Assembly: GCF_032854445.1 (NCBI RefSeq)
Contig: NC_088299.1
Location: 17,291,608 to 17,355,607 of the forward strand
Length of the DNA: 64,000 nt
Origin: Liolophura sinensis
Lineage: Eukaryota; Mollusca; Polyplacophora; Chitonida; Chitonidae
Direction: 5' to 3'
The notes under the pieces are model-generated. The model worked only from the letters and a program-made list of their open reading frames with translations, made no database searches and was not told the DNA's origin. A program made the translations under genes and the position numbers. Shown in pieces: positions 1 to 12,474 of this stretch (positions within the stretch are counted from its first letter, which is position 1; each line of letters begins with the position of its first letter).

Positions 1-929
1 GTTTTCATTTTATGTCGTGTCTCATTTTCACATCTTCGTTAAGCTTCTGGTTTCTGGTTTGTCAACTACAGAGATGTACATGTACAAAACAAGTGTTAAG
101 TAGGGAAGCCACGGAGCACCGTGAGGGTGCGAAGTGCAGTGACGCGTGACGGGGGGGCGCTCATCCATCATACGCTATGTTATCTGATAGGTCTCTAGTA
201 TGGCCGTATTGACTTAATCCACCATGAAGATTATCTACCCATACAGGATTGTACCAGCAGAAGAACATGAAAGCAGCCAGGTTAGCCCATTATATTATCC
301 ACTTAGCTTCTGTATTTTTTCTCTTGTACTGAAAGAAGATTGGCTGCAATAGAATCACGTGATCTTCGTCTTTCTTTGGTTTACATTGTACATTGTTACT
401 TACTTAATTAAAACGCACATTCTTCAGTTTTTTCACATAGGCGGACACCAGATTGTGTAATTATCAATGACAGTGAAGTCAAGGTTCGCTTTAGCTAAGA
501 TTTTAATTTTGCTTTTATTTGTGGAAATAAATTGTTCAAAAATATAGCCTCCTTTCATATCGTCGTTATTAAACTTTCATCATCCGCAAACCCCACCTCT
601 GTTCCTTTGAGTTTTCTTTCAAAACATATTTTTTAGTTTCATTTAGTGCCTTACTTTTCCTAATTGTTCTGGTAAATATTCTCACATAAACATTCTCACA
701 AAAACATTTCACATTTAGTCAGACATAATGTGACAGAAAACTGTAGTGTAATGACGCCATCGCGGAAGTTCGCTCTGCATTCTGGGATTCGAGATGGGAT
801 AATAGCTGGCTGTGAACCAATGTGCCATGTGATCGTTGCATGAATGGCTTAACAACGTGACAAATGGCAGCTGTATCGTTTTACACTATTCACCACAGAG
901 CACAAGATATTACAAATCTGATCAATGAT

Positions 930-1078
930 CGAGGTCACAGGCTCGCATCCGGCTCTTGCTGGCTCGGCTTAAGTTTACCCCCGACCACTCCCGCTTACCT
1001 TCATGCATATTCATGACTGTCGTCATGTACGTGAAAAAATCTTGAGCATGGCGTGATACACCAGTTAAATAAACAAAA
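930..1078 (+). mobile_element. Degenerate SINE-1 fragment (3' half)
   Basis: The tail region reads like the intact copy at 43410-43671: a 'cgtcatgtacgtgaaa' stretch, then 'ttgagcatggcg' and 'acaccagttaaataaa', matching the consensus '...cttgagtatggcgtaaaacatcaatcaaa'. The 5' half is badly diverged. It is an old insertion with no visible target-site duplication. Confidence 0.45.
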
Positions 1079-2711
1079 TCAGGAAACAAACGTGAAAAAC
1101 GAATGTCAAAAACGCTGCGCTGTGTCATCTGCAACCCATACTTCCTTGGAGAAAACGGTGTCAGTATACAGATCAGTTACAAAGAGCAAAACACTTCTCG
1201 CCTTAGAATCTTGAGAAGTCAAATGCTGTCGAGGAATGTCCTTGTCAGAGAATAATTTTGCTCGATGAACAACAATGGTATGGCATTTGGGGATCGGGTT
1301 AAAACACACACATACCCTCAAAATTCAGCCACCTCTTATTTTAACTTCAAATATCATTATGTATACAGCGCGTAGAAAATAGTCATTATATAATGACGTT
1401 CATTATTTATTTAGTGTTCATTATTACACGTTCATTATTAACAGTTTGTGTTCCCAATTTTCCACTTGTACGGCGGCAGTTTTATTCATGGGTTAGGGAA
1501 ACTGCACTGTCAGGATAAAACCACCGGCCTTTGTCAAGTTATAGACCAACTTTCTCATATTTTCGTCCATCTGGTGTCTATAGTCTCTATAAACTTTACA
1601 TTGTACGCTGTCCAAGGTTAATTGAAACTGACACATCCTGTGTATATCTGTATCTGATGACGAACAGAGAATCTCGTCTACACAGGAATGTGAATTTTTT
1701 GAGCAGAATAGATATCTCATTTACTTCTCTGCCGCATTAAACATAAAACAATTTGCTAATTATGTTGCTGGGATAACTTTTCATAATCCCAGATTCATCC
1801 ATCTGTCAGTGACGTAAAACGATTTAATCAGTTCAAGAATAAAAAGCATGCATGCATAAAGTGTGCATGCAGACAACACCTGCGTCGGGTGAATGACCAG
1901 CGCACAAGTGTAATCTACACACCAAGACCTTTCAGTTCTACCTTATAATGGCTTCTTAAAAGAAGAGAACATATTTATACAACATATACCTTAAATGAAA
2001 GAGTTATACTTAATGTTCCATAAAATATGTAAATTTTCTGTCAGCAGCACTTATTATTTGACTCTTTTAATAGTTAAACACCGAAGGCTTAGAAGTCTCC
2101 TTTGCGCCGTCATTTGAACAGATTACATACGTTATTGTGCTTAGCGTTGCCCCGTAGCTTTTCAGGACATGACTTTACATATTGGCAGACAACAGCCACA
2201 GATGTAGGCATGATGCGGCCCTCTAGTACATGCCAAACTCTTCCTTTTTTAGAGTTGGATTTCACAGAATTTAAAATCCGCGATTATCACGATATACGTA
2301 CGTATTTAGCTGAGACTGAAAATGCACGTTAAACATATGGTAAAACATGGCAGAGCTATAAACGTGGCTCGAATCGGTGGATTCCTTGGATGTAAGGTAT
2401 AGTTTGTATAAATGTGTTCTGTTCTTTCAACGTGACAGCCCATGAAGCTATAGCGTGATTGCTACTCCAGTCGTTGTACCTAAATGCTTCCTTATGTGTA
2501 GTTTCTGCGTAAAATGCTAATTTACACTAAAATAAAATTTAGAGAGGCAAAATATGACTCCGTCTAGACTCACTCTAATACCAGACTGCCTTATTTGTGT
2601 AATATTCCACAATTACCAAACCTAGCAATGGGAAACTTTTCAGTCGTCACCATTTTAATGTTTAAAGCAAAGGAATCTGCGTAGCCAAATTGTGAATGTG
2701 ATAGTTCAACA

Positions 2712-2812
2712 CAATGACTAGGGAGCCTCTCACCAATGTGGTCGCTGCAAGTCTAGCTGGCTTCCTTTCCGGTTGTACGTAAGACGGCCCACCAAAAGCC
2801 TACGGGTGGTCA
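2712..2812 (+). mobile_element. Degenerate SINE-1 fragment (central part)
   Basis: The stretch runs 'gagcctctcaccaatg', then 'gtcgctgcaagtctagctgg', then 'cttcctttccggttgtacgt'. This parallels the middle of the intact SINE at 43410-43671, including a decayed B box. Head and tail are missing. Confidence 0.6.
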
Positions 2813-4020
2813 TGACTTGCAATTCTTCGCGCGGTGTGACAAATGTTTTTTTTTTTAAATGTTTGATATGTACTATAACAAATACCAGTGTCTGTATGCC
2901 GTTAAATTTACGCCAGCCAATTGGAAAGCTGTATGGTATCTAAGTAAACCAGTAGTACATCAATACATAAATTTAAAGAAAAAACATGAAAAAAGCGGTT
3001 AAGTGTTTGTAGCCTGTTTGTAAATCAGTAATATAGTATGCCAATGAGTCTGTATGAAGAATATAAATTACATATCAAACGTTTTAACATAATCAAGATA
3101 GATATCAAGATATAACGTCTTCAGTAACTACCTGGTTACTGAAGACATTATACTGTGGAGCAATTCTGTTTGACATCAGAACACTGATTGGTGGTTAATT
3201 TTTTCGTCAAACACGCTGTTGTGGATTGGTCAACCATAACGGTGTCTGAGATAACATCAGACAAGATCTCAAGCCACGAGATAACTGGTGAAAAATTGTT
3301 ATGCATAAAAAATGCACATAATTTTGTATCGCATTCCTCGTCCAAGGTCAAGCATATCGACACATTTTTATTGGAATATAATTTTACCGATCTGTTTGAA
3401 TAATAATATCGAGGTGCTTAACTGAGTTCCATGGAATGAGGCCTAAGCGGTGTCGAGACAGGACAGACAAGGAAAGCAGCCACGCTTTATTTTAGAAATT
3501 GTCAAACATCTTAGGAAACACTAATTAGTTAGTGGCAATTAATCGTTTTACTTTATATTCCTAAAGCACAGATGCTCTAATTAACAATATCAACTCCTAC
3601 ATTACATCAATTAGCCTAATAGGTCTATCAAGCTAATAGGTCTACCACTGCAGTTTAACTCAGGTTTTGTATGGATGTAAATGTATTTATTTGCTTTAAA
3701 CAGCCATATGTGGCCTTAACTCTTTTCTTTTTTTGTTTTTTTTTATGTATTCAGCGTCAGCATTCAGAAACTACAATTTTTTGGCCACACTTCCACACTC
3801 CCCACGCTTACAAAAGTAGGAAACCGGAAAGAATCGAGAGGAAACCGCGCTCGACCCTACGCCAATGCACCAGGAGAATCCTCCGGACATGAAGCCTCAG
3901 TCGAAACACGTGACCTCAGGTACAAACAGTTGTTCACAATCACGTTAGATATTGGGGCGATGTACGTAGGACTGTCTGGAGCCCATTCTACGACCCCAAG
4001 ATTCGACCGGAGTAACTTCC

Positions 4021-7000
4021 ATGATAGAATGTATCTACAGGGAAAAGATATGTGATCATGATACATGTATGCATGATAAAATGTATTTACAGAGAAAAGA
4101 TATGTGATCATGATACATGTATGCATGATAAAATGTATTTACAGAGAAAAGATATGTGATCATGATACATGTATGCATGATAAAATGTATCTACAGAGAA
4201 AAGATATGTGATCATGATACATGTATGCATGATAAAATGTATCTACAGAGAAAAGATATGTGATCATGATACATGTATGCATGATAAAATGTATCTACAG
4301 AGAAAAGATATGTGATCATGATACATGTATGCATGATAAAATGTATCTACAGGGAAAAGATATGTAATCATGATACATGTATGCATGATAAAATGTATCT
4401 ACAGAGAAAAGATAATCAAGAGAAAAGATATGTCATCATGATACATGTATGCATGATAAAATGTATTTACAGAGAAAAGATATGTGATCATGATACATGT
4501 ATGCATGATAAAATGTTTCTACAGGGAAAAGATATGTGATCATGATACATGTATGCATGATAAAATGTTTATACGGGGAAAAGATATGTCATCATGATAC
4601 GTGTATGCATGATAAAATTATCTACAGAGAAAAGATAATCAAGAGAAAAGATATGTGATCATGATACATGTATGCATGATAAAATGTATCTACAGGGAAA
4701 AGATATGTGATCATGATACATGTATGCATGATAAAATGTATTTACAGAGAAAAGATATGTGATCATGATACATGTATGCATGATAAAATGTATTTACAGA
4801 GAAAAGATATGTCATCATGATACATGTATGCATGATAAAATGTATCTACAGAGAAAAGATATGTGATCATGATACATGTATGCATGATAAAATGTATTTA
4901 CAGAGAAAAGATATGTGATCATAATACACGTATGCATGATAAAATGTATCTACAGAGAAAAGATATGTCATCATGATACATGTATGCATGATAAAATGTT
5001 TATACGGGGAAAAGATATGACATCATAATATATGTATGCATGATAAAATGTTTCTACAGGAAAAAGATATGTCATCATGATACATGTATGCGTGAGAAAA
5101 TGTATCTACAGGGAAAAGATATATGATCATGATACATGTATGCATGATAAAATGTTTCTACAGAGAAAAGATAACAAGAGAAAAGATATGAGATCATGAT
5201 ATATGTATGCATGATAAAATGTATATAAGGGAAAAGATATGTGATCATGATACATGTATGCATGATAAAATGTATCTACAGAGAAAAGATATGTGATCAT
5301 GATACATGTATGCATGATAAAATGTATCTACAAAGAAAAGATATGTGATCATGATACATGTATGCATGATAAAATGTATCTACAGAGAAAAGATATGTGA
5401 TCATGATACATGTATGCATGATAAAATGTATCTACAGAGAAAAGATATGTGATCATGATACATGTATGCATGATAAAATGTATTTACAGAGAAAAGATAT
5501 GTGATCATGATACATGTATGCATGATAAAATGTATCTACAGAGAAAAGATATGTCATCATGATACATGTATGCATGATAAAATGTATCTACAGGGAAAAG
5601 ATATGTCATCATGATACATGTATGCATGATAAAATGTATCTACATTGAAAAGATATGTCATCATGATACATGTATGCATGATAAAATGTTTATACGGGGA
5701 AAAGATATGTCATCATGATACATGTATGCGTGAGAAAATGTATCTACAGGGAAAAGATATATGATCATGATACATGTATGCATGATAAAATGTTTATACG
5801 GGGAAAAGATATGTGATCATGATACATGTATGCATGATAAAATGTATCTACAGAGAAAAGATATGTCATCATGATACATGTATGCATGATAAAATGTATC
5901 TACAGAGAAAAGATAATCAAGAGAAAAGATATGTGATCATGATACATGTATGCATGATAAAATGTATCTACAGAGAAAAGATATGTGATCATGATACATG
6001 TATGCATGATAAAATGTATTTACAGAGAAAAGATATGTGATCATGATACATGTATGCATGATAAAATTTATTTACAGAGAAAAGATATGTGATCATGATA
6101 CATGTATGCATGATAAAATGTATCTACAGAGAAAAGATATGTGATCATGATACATGTATGCATGATAAAATGTATTTACAGAGAAAAGATATGTGATCAT
6201 GATACATGTATGCATGATAAAATGTATCTCCAGAGAAAAGATATGTGATCATGATACATGTATGCATGATAAAATGTATCTACAGGGAAAAGATATGTCA
6301 TCATGATACATGTATGCATGATAAAATGTATCTACAGGGAAAAGATATGTCATCATGATACATGTATGCATGATAAAATGTTTATACGGGGAAAAGATAT
6401 GACATCATAATATATGTATGCATGATAAAATGTTTCTACAGGAAAAAGATATGTCATCATGATACATGTATGCGTGAGAAAATGTATCTACAGGGAAAAG
6501 ATATATGATCATGATACATGTATGCATGATAAAATGTATCTACAGAGAAAAGATAATCAAGAGAAAAGATATGTCATCATGATACATGTATGCATGATAA
6601 AATGTATCTACAGAGAAAAGATATGTGATCATGATACATGTATGCATGATACAATTTATTTGCAGAGAAAAGATATGTGATCATGATACATGTATGCATG
6701 ATAAAATGTATCTACAGAGAAAAGATATGTGATCATGATACATGTATGCATGATAAAATGTATCTACAGAGAAAAGATATGTCATCATGATACATGTATG
6801 CATGATAAAATGTATCTACAGAGAAAAGATATGTGATTATGATACATGTATGCATGATAAAATGTATCTACAGGGAAAAGATATGTCATCATGATACATG
6901 TATGCATGATAAAATGTATCTACATTGAAAAGATATGTCATCATGATACATGTATGCATGATAAAATGTTTATACGGGGAAAAGATATGTCATCATGATA

Positions 7001-8437
7001 CATGTATGCGTGAGAAAATGTATCTACAGGGAAAAGATATATGATCATGATACATGTATGCATGATAAAATGTTTATACGGGGAAAAGATATGTGATCAT
7101 GATACATGTATGCATGATAGAATGTATCTACAGGGAAAAGATATGTCATCATGATACATGTATGCATGATAAAATGTATCTACAGAGAAAAGATAATCAA
7201 GAGAAAAGATATGTGATCATGATACATGTATGCACGATAAAATGTATCTACAGAGAAAAGATATGTGATCATGATACATGTATGCATGATAAAATGTATT
7301 TACAGAGAAAAGATATGTGATCATGATACACGTATGCATGATAAAATTTATTTACAGAGAAAAGATATGTGATCATGATACATGTATGCATGATAAAATG
7401 TATCTACAGAGAAAAGATATGTGATCATGATACATGTATGCATGATAAAATGTATTTACAGAGAAAAGATATGTGATCATGATACATGTATGCATGATAA
7501 AATGTATCTACAGAGAAAAGATATGTGATCATGATACATGTATGCATGATAAAATGTATCTACAGGGAAAAGATATGTCATCATGATACATGTATGCATG
7601 ATAAAATCTATCTACAGGGAAAAGATATGTCATCATGATACATGTATGCATGATAAAATGTTTATACGGGGAAAAGATATGTCATCATGATACATGTATG
7701 CATGATAAAATGTTTATACGGGGAAAAGATATGTCATCATGATACATGTATGCGTGAGAAAATGTATCTACAGGGAAAAGATATATGATCATGATACATG
7801 TATGCATGATAAAATGTTTATACGGGGAAAAGACATGTCATCATGATACATGTATGCATGATAAAATGTATCTACAGGGAAAAGATATGTCATCATGATA
7901 CATGTATGCATGATAAAATGTATCTACAGGGAAAAGATATGTCATCATGATACATGTATGCATGATAAAATGTATCTACAGGGAAAAGATATGTGATCAT
8001 GATACATGTATGCATGATAAAATGTTTATACGGGGAAAAGATATGTCATCATGATACATGTATGCGTGAGAAAATGTATCTACAGGGAAAAGATATATGA
8101 TCATGATACATGTATGCATGATAAAATGTTTCTACAGGGAAAAGATATGTCATCATAATATATGTATGCATGATAAAATGTTTATAAAGAGAAAAGATAT
8201 GTGATCATGATACACGTATGAATGATAAAATGTTTATACAGAGAAAAGATATGTGATCATGATACATGTATGCATGATAAAATGTATCTACAGAGAAAAG
8301 ATATGTGATCATGATACACGTATGCATGATAAAATGTTTATACAGAGAGAAAAGATATGTGATCATGATAATGTATGCATGGTAAAATGTATCTACAGAG
8401 AAAAGATATATGATCATGATACATGTATGCATGCGGA
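4021..8437. repeat. 52-bp satellite array (about 84 copies)
   Basis: The monomer is 52 bp and contains several self-complementary words: 'tgatcatgat', 'tacatgta' and 'atgcat'. About 84 head-to-tail copies fill 4.4 kb with few substitutions. Recurrent variants are 'gtcatcat' for 'gtgatcat', 'tttatacgggg' for 'tatctacagag' and 'gcgtgaga' for 'gcatgata'. Six units carry an extra 14-16 bp that duplicates 'gagaaaagat' around 'aatcaa', near 4410, 4632, 5170, 5911, 6551 and 7191. The last three are exactly 640 bp apart (twelve 52-bp units plus 16 bp), so a higher-order repeat exists in that part. The short ORFs here are by-products of the repeat and are not genes. Confidence 0.97.
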
Positions 8438-9064
8438 GGACTCGCATTGTGACAGCTTTGTAAGACGGGGCCTAGTAAAACGTGTATATACCCACCGCAA
8501 TGTACCCATCACAGCTGGAGAAAATTTCCGTGAATGGTACACGTTGATTAAACAGTAAAAAATGTTTTCACATGATAGTAAATTGAGTTTCTATTTTCGT
8601 GACTTGGTTAAAGGAAGGGGAAAAATGAGTCTGGTTAAGTGCTTCAGTGACAAAACCTCGTGTTATGACCGAAAAAAAGTGTTTAAAGACACGTTGTATC
8701 TTGAACCACGTAACTAACAAATATAACTGACGTGTCATGATACAGAAGTTTCAAAAACTAACACGCTAGGGTTTGAAAACGTTATCTATTCAATATACGA
8801 GTAGAAATTAGATGAAATGTTAGATGAATTTGTATAGCCGGTTAAACTAAAACCTAAACATACATGTAGGCAAACTACGGATATCAAGGTTTTCACAAAC
8901 TTCAAAACAGCAGCATGACTTTTCAGGGAAAACAGGATGGGTGATGGCGCTCATGACAAACAATGGTCGCTCTAATGTCAATAGCCTGATGTTCTAAGGA
9001 CACAAAAAACGGTTTGTTTTTTATTTCTTAATATGGATTTTAAGATGTGCCCTAAGATATGAAA
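8438..9064. other. Spacer without recognised gene
   Basis: AT-rich sequence between the 52-bp satellite and a SINE fragment. I see no coding or RNA signature. Confidence 0.5.
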
Positions 9065-9077
9065 GTATTAAAAAGAG

Positions 9078-9264
9078 TGAGTGAGTGAGTGCTTGGGGTT
9101 TAACGTCGTACTCAACAATTTTTCAGTCATATGACGACGAAGGAATCCTTAGGGTGCATGTACGTGTAATGTGCCTCCTTGTTGCAGGACGGATTTCCAC
9201 CGCTCTTTTATTTAGTGCTGCCACACTGAGACGACTTACCGAAGGCAAGTAAGCCGCCCCGCCC
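9078..9264 (-). mobile_element. 5'-truncated SINE-2 with target-site duplication
   Basis: This matches the 3' half of the longer element at 52538-52909 (minus strand), including the terminal 'gagtgagtgcttggggttt' as read on the plus strand. It is flanked by a perfect 13-bp direct repeat, 'gtattaaaaagag', at 9065-9077 and 9265-9277. The tRNA-like head is absent. The intact duplication means the copy was truncated during insertion, as in LINE-driven retrotransposition, and not by later deletion. Confidence 0.85.
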
Positions 9265-9277
9265 GTATTAAAAAGAG

Positions 9278-9869
9278 ATTTACTCATCCTTCTCCCGGAG
9301 ATGTAAAAAAAGGCCTCAGCAGTCAGCCTTGAATATTCAATGATGACATCAACTGTGAAATCTCTGTCAAGGGGGAAGTGTGTGTGTGTGTGGGGGGGGG
9401 AGGCCGAATTGTCGGCACTCAGCTGGTTCCGGGTTCCAAGAAAACATTTCTGATCAGTGATGGAAAACATGCATTCAAAATGTGTATCGAAATGAAAAAT
9501 AAAAAGAAAGATATATATAAATTTTTACTCATAGCTTTCCTCATTTCCGTTAATACCATAACCTTCATTTTCGAGTTTTTCATTTTTTCCCTTGTATCCC
9601 TTAATTCAAACCTGGCTTGACAGGTCTATTTCGTCTCTATTCAAATACTGTCGGACCATGCTTAAATATGTGGGCCACAAGCTGTTTAAACACATTTCCT
9701 ACTTCAACATGTGGGCCACAAGCTGTTTCAACACATTTCATTCTTAAACTTGATGCATTATTTATGAATTACCGGTACTTCTGTTTTAATAAACACACCT
9801 TGAAGAAACAATAAATATTACAATGCTAGGACCGGTGATTTATAAAGCTCTGTGAGAGGGGAGAAGGCG
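9278..9869. other. 3' flank of the TIR-less TLR-like gene
   Basis: No coding signature is seen. There is a GT/G run near 9379-9401 and a two-copy repeat of 'gtgggccacaagctgttt' at about 9670 and 9711. On the minus strand an ATTAAA hexamer near 9785-9790 could serve as the poly(A) signal of the gene ending at 9870. No TIR-like reading frame follows the stop codon here. Confidence 0.45.
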
Positions 9870-11222
9870 TTAAATAGTGGATCGTCTTCTAACTCTGCGA
9901 ACGAATGCCGCGCGTACAACGGCCATTTTCTTGTGAAAGACTATACAAAGGATAACGACAAACAGCAGCAAGAAAAAGGAAAGAAAAGATGCAATCCATA
10001 TATGTGTGACAGCCTTAGGTTCCTCACAGAATATGTCCTCTTCTGTCAGCTGTCCGAACGGCACACCGACCAAACGTTCCGGGGAGGCACAGGTCATGTT
10101 CCTGATGTACTCATAATTCCCCAGCCCCACCGCAGCCAGCCGTGAATTTTCCCTCAGGAACCTGAACAGATTCTCGTTGGTAAAACAGTCACAGGACAGA
10201 GGGTTGTTCCTCAAGTTTATAACAGCTGATTTCATACGGACAAGACTTTGAATATTCTGTTCTGTCAGCTGTGAAATGTTATTGTACCTCAGATCGATTT
10301 CGCCCACGCCATCACTAATCTCCCCGAAATCAATGAAATTAAAGCTTGAGATAGCGTTTTCTCTCAGATCTAGATACCGCAGTCTTGGATACGCAAGTCG
10401 CCATTGTGTAAGTTCGTTGGGAAGGCGATTATACTCCCTGTGAGAGAGATTGTAAAACAGAAGCCGAGGAAAAGTGAATGATACCCGCTGCTGGTATAGA
10501 TGCAAAGGAGCCTGATTGTATCTATCGGTATTGCTCTCATCCATAAATTGCAGATATTTATAACGGCATTTATGGGGAACTTGTTGTTTGTTTCTAACCC
10601 AGGCTTTCATTATCCCTGTAATATTTCTAATGAGTTTTGGGTCGTCGACCACAGGTATCGTAGTGAAATTTGTCCACACAAATTTCTCTAAGTATTCTGA
10701 CGAACAGTGAACGTGTTTAGAGATTTTCAGAACGTTTGAAGACCTTTCATTAAGGTGTGACAACGTCATATAGCTCGCCACATTGTTTGTGATTAGAATC
10801 CGAAGATGACTTGGTATATCGTTGGAATCCGACAGATATGCCGAATAAAAGTCTTTGATTCGACACTTGACAATTTTTAAGGATACCAGATGAGATGCTT
10901 TAAACGGCCAGGGGAAGCTAATGGAACTGTTCATTTGGTTCACACAGAGAATGTCCAGGGCGATGGGCCGTCCGTCGCTGGCATTACTCCAAACCCGGAA
11001 ATCAGACAGCGAGAGGGAACCTTGTGTAAGCCGACACGAAATGTGAACGAGCGGCTGAGACCAGTTAAATGAGGGCGGCTCTGGATTCCAGTCTACCCGA
11101 TCAAGAGTCCTCACACAGGCATTTTCCCACCCTAACGGTAGATCAGTGAAGTGCATCGCTTTGCTGGTCGTCTGGGGAAGCAGGACAACAGCAACAAATG
11201 CCACAACGACAGTTGGTTTCAT
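9870..11222 (-). CDS. Toll-like receptor-type LRR membrane protein lacking a TIR domain
   Basis: Single-exon protein of 450 aa. Residues 1-21 form a signal peptide (MKPTVVVAFVAVVLLPQTTS then K). The ectodomain has recognisable leucine-rich repeats near 279-296 (LRYLDLRENAISSF) and 306-320 (VGEIDLRYNNISQL), and several N-glycosylation sequons. An LRR C-terminal cysteine cap lies at about 340-400 (NPLSCDCF ... NMTCASP ... FCEEP). A membrane helix spans about 404-429, followed by only about 20 basic residues ending RRVRRRSTI. The plan matches the ectodomain of the neighbouring TLR at 18824-20689 almost residue for residue, but there is no TIR domain before the stop or in the 600 bp beyond it. 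The family recognises microbial ligands and signals through TIR. Without TIR this protein could be a decoy or co-receptor, or a duplicate that lost its tail. The open frame, start codon and membrane anchor are all intact, which argues for function. Confidence 0.88.
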   Translation of the reverse strand: MKPTVVVAFVAVVLLPQTTSKAMHFTDLPLGWENACVRTLDRVDWNPEPPSFNWSQPLVHISCRLTQGSLSLSDFRVWSNASDGRPIALDILCVNQMNSSISFPWPFKASHLVSLKIVKCRIKDFYSAYLSDSNDIPSHLRILITNNVASYMTLSHLNERSSNVLKISKHVHCSSEYLEKFVWTNFTTIPVVDDPKLIRNITGIMKAWVRNKQQVPHKCRYKYLQFMDESNTDRYNQAPLHLYQQRVSFTFPRLLFYNLSHREYNRLPNELTQWRLAYPRLRYLDLRENAISSFNFIDFGEISDGVGEIDLRYNNISQLTEQNIQSLVRMKSAVINLRNNPLSCDCFTNENLFRFLRENSRLAAVGLGNYEYIRNMTCASPERLVGVPFGQLTEEDIFCEEPKAVTHIWIASFLSFFLLLFVVILCIVFHKKMAVVRAAFVRRVRRRSTI

Positions 11223-12260
11223 AGTTCCTAAGGATAAAAATCATGTGTTGGTATGCTTGCGTATTTATTTAGTTGATCATTCTATACTTAAAAATTTTTC
11301 AGATACCGGGTATAGGATGGTATGGTTTATGGGTGGTGGAAACAGGAAAACCCGGGGTAAACCACAGATCTTTGGCAAACTGCTGACAAACTTTCCCACG
11401 TGTGATGGACAAATGTGTGAAGGAAAGAGGTTTTTAATGAATTGTAGATGGGTAATAGTGCTTGAAATAGCAGCATCCCATCCACTTTGTCACAGCCTTC
11501 TCTCCGCCTGCATTTACATTTACGAAAACATTAAATGCCCAATGCTATGAACCAGTGCATATTCTTACGCCATTCCTTTCTTTTTCATAATTGTTTGATA
11601 ATTAAATATAAAACAAATCTGTCTAACTTTTTACACTGTTTTAATCAGTGTCTTGAGGACATATTACTAAATACTATCCATGGTTTGAAACTGGCATATT
11701 TCTATGATTTAGCCCAGACTTACCTTAGACTCAATGTGTACACTTCTAATATACAGGCTGGACGATGTAAGCGATGTTACTGTAACCAAGCCGTTGTTTC
11801 CATCCCTGGGCTGTAAACATACTGGTGAAAAGACTATTCAGACTTTATAGAAAGTTACACAGTGCTTCTACCTCGTGACAGGAAATACCTGGTTAACAAC
11901 AAACCCCACGCCGTCAGAACTAAAGGGCAATTGTTGATAACTATGTATAAAAAAAATAGCAGGCGTATATCCGCTATTATAACAATAGATTAGAGACATG
12001 CCAAAGTGATACCTGTTCCTGGTAATCTACCGCTAATCCAATAGATTTACAGCTTGAAATCAAGTAAATGTCCGGAAATCCGGAAAAATGAAGTCAATTC
12101 AGTAAACAGTAAAACTGGACAGGTAGGTCAAGACAATAGAAACGGCAACAATGTGACTATTTATGTGACGTCACATATTACGACTGAAATAGAGGCGCTT
12201 CACATTTCTTACTTCGAAGTCGGGAGATACCGGGATCAAACCGTATTCCCGCCACTTCCC
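11223..12260. other. 5' flank of the TIR-less TLR-like gene
   Basis: No further exon is recognised. The stretch 11325-11425 belongs to a dispersed element, listed separately. A promoter for the gene at 9870-11222 should lie here, but I see no clear TATA or initiator. Confidence 0.4.
11325..11425 (+). mobile_element. Fragment of dispersed element ('aaaccac..ttggcaa' family)
   Basis: It contains 'gtggtggaaacaggaaaac', 'ggggtaaaccacagatcttt' and 'ggcaaactgctgacaaactt'. Similar sequence occurs at 32443-32530, 37040-37140 and 25030-25254. The internal order resembles the minus strand of SINE-1, so it may be a related SINE family. No ends are defined. Confidence 0.5.
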
Positions 12261-12451
12261 TGTGAGTTCAAGTCCAGCTCATGGTGGCGTCCTCTCTGGC
12301 CGTACGTTGGAAGGTCTTCCAGCAGCCTGCGGATGGGTATCGTGGGTTTCCCTGGGCTCTGCCCCAGTTTCCTTTCACCATAACGCTGGTCGCTGTCCTA
12401 TAAGTGAAACATTCTTGAGTACGGCGTAAAACACCAATCAAATAAAAAAAA
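12261..12451 (+). mobile_element. SINE-1 copy, lacking the tRNA-like 5' end
   Basis: It begins at the B-box region 'gtgagttcaagtccagctca' and runs to the tail 'ggcgtaaaacaccaatcaaa' plus an A-rich end. It closely matches the intact copy at 43410-43671. The A-box half is missing. Confidence 0.85.
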
Positions 12452-12474
12452 TACTTGACGTAAGACTTGGGAAC

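Larger units (their letters stand above)
1..4020. other. Region without recognised gene
   Basis: I see no reading frame longer than about 90 codons and no protein family here. The DNA is AT-rich and holds two degenerate SINE fragments, listed separately. A third possible trace lies near 1463-1500 in minus orientation and is too short to call. Confidence 0.5.

Noticed and set aside
4312-7320. 75-codon frames with repeated HDTCMHDKMYLQRK
   Set aside because: These follow from the 52-bp satellite where the 16-bp insertion restores the frame. They are not genes.
9123-9470. 115-codon minus-strand frame just after the TIR-less TLR, checked as a possible lost TIR exon
   Set aside because: It contains no TIR box, and most of it lies within the SINE-2 insertion.
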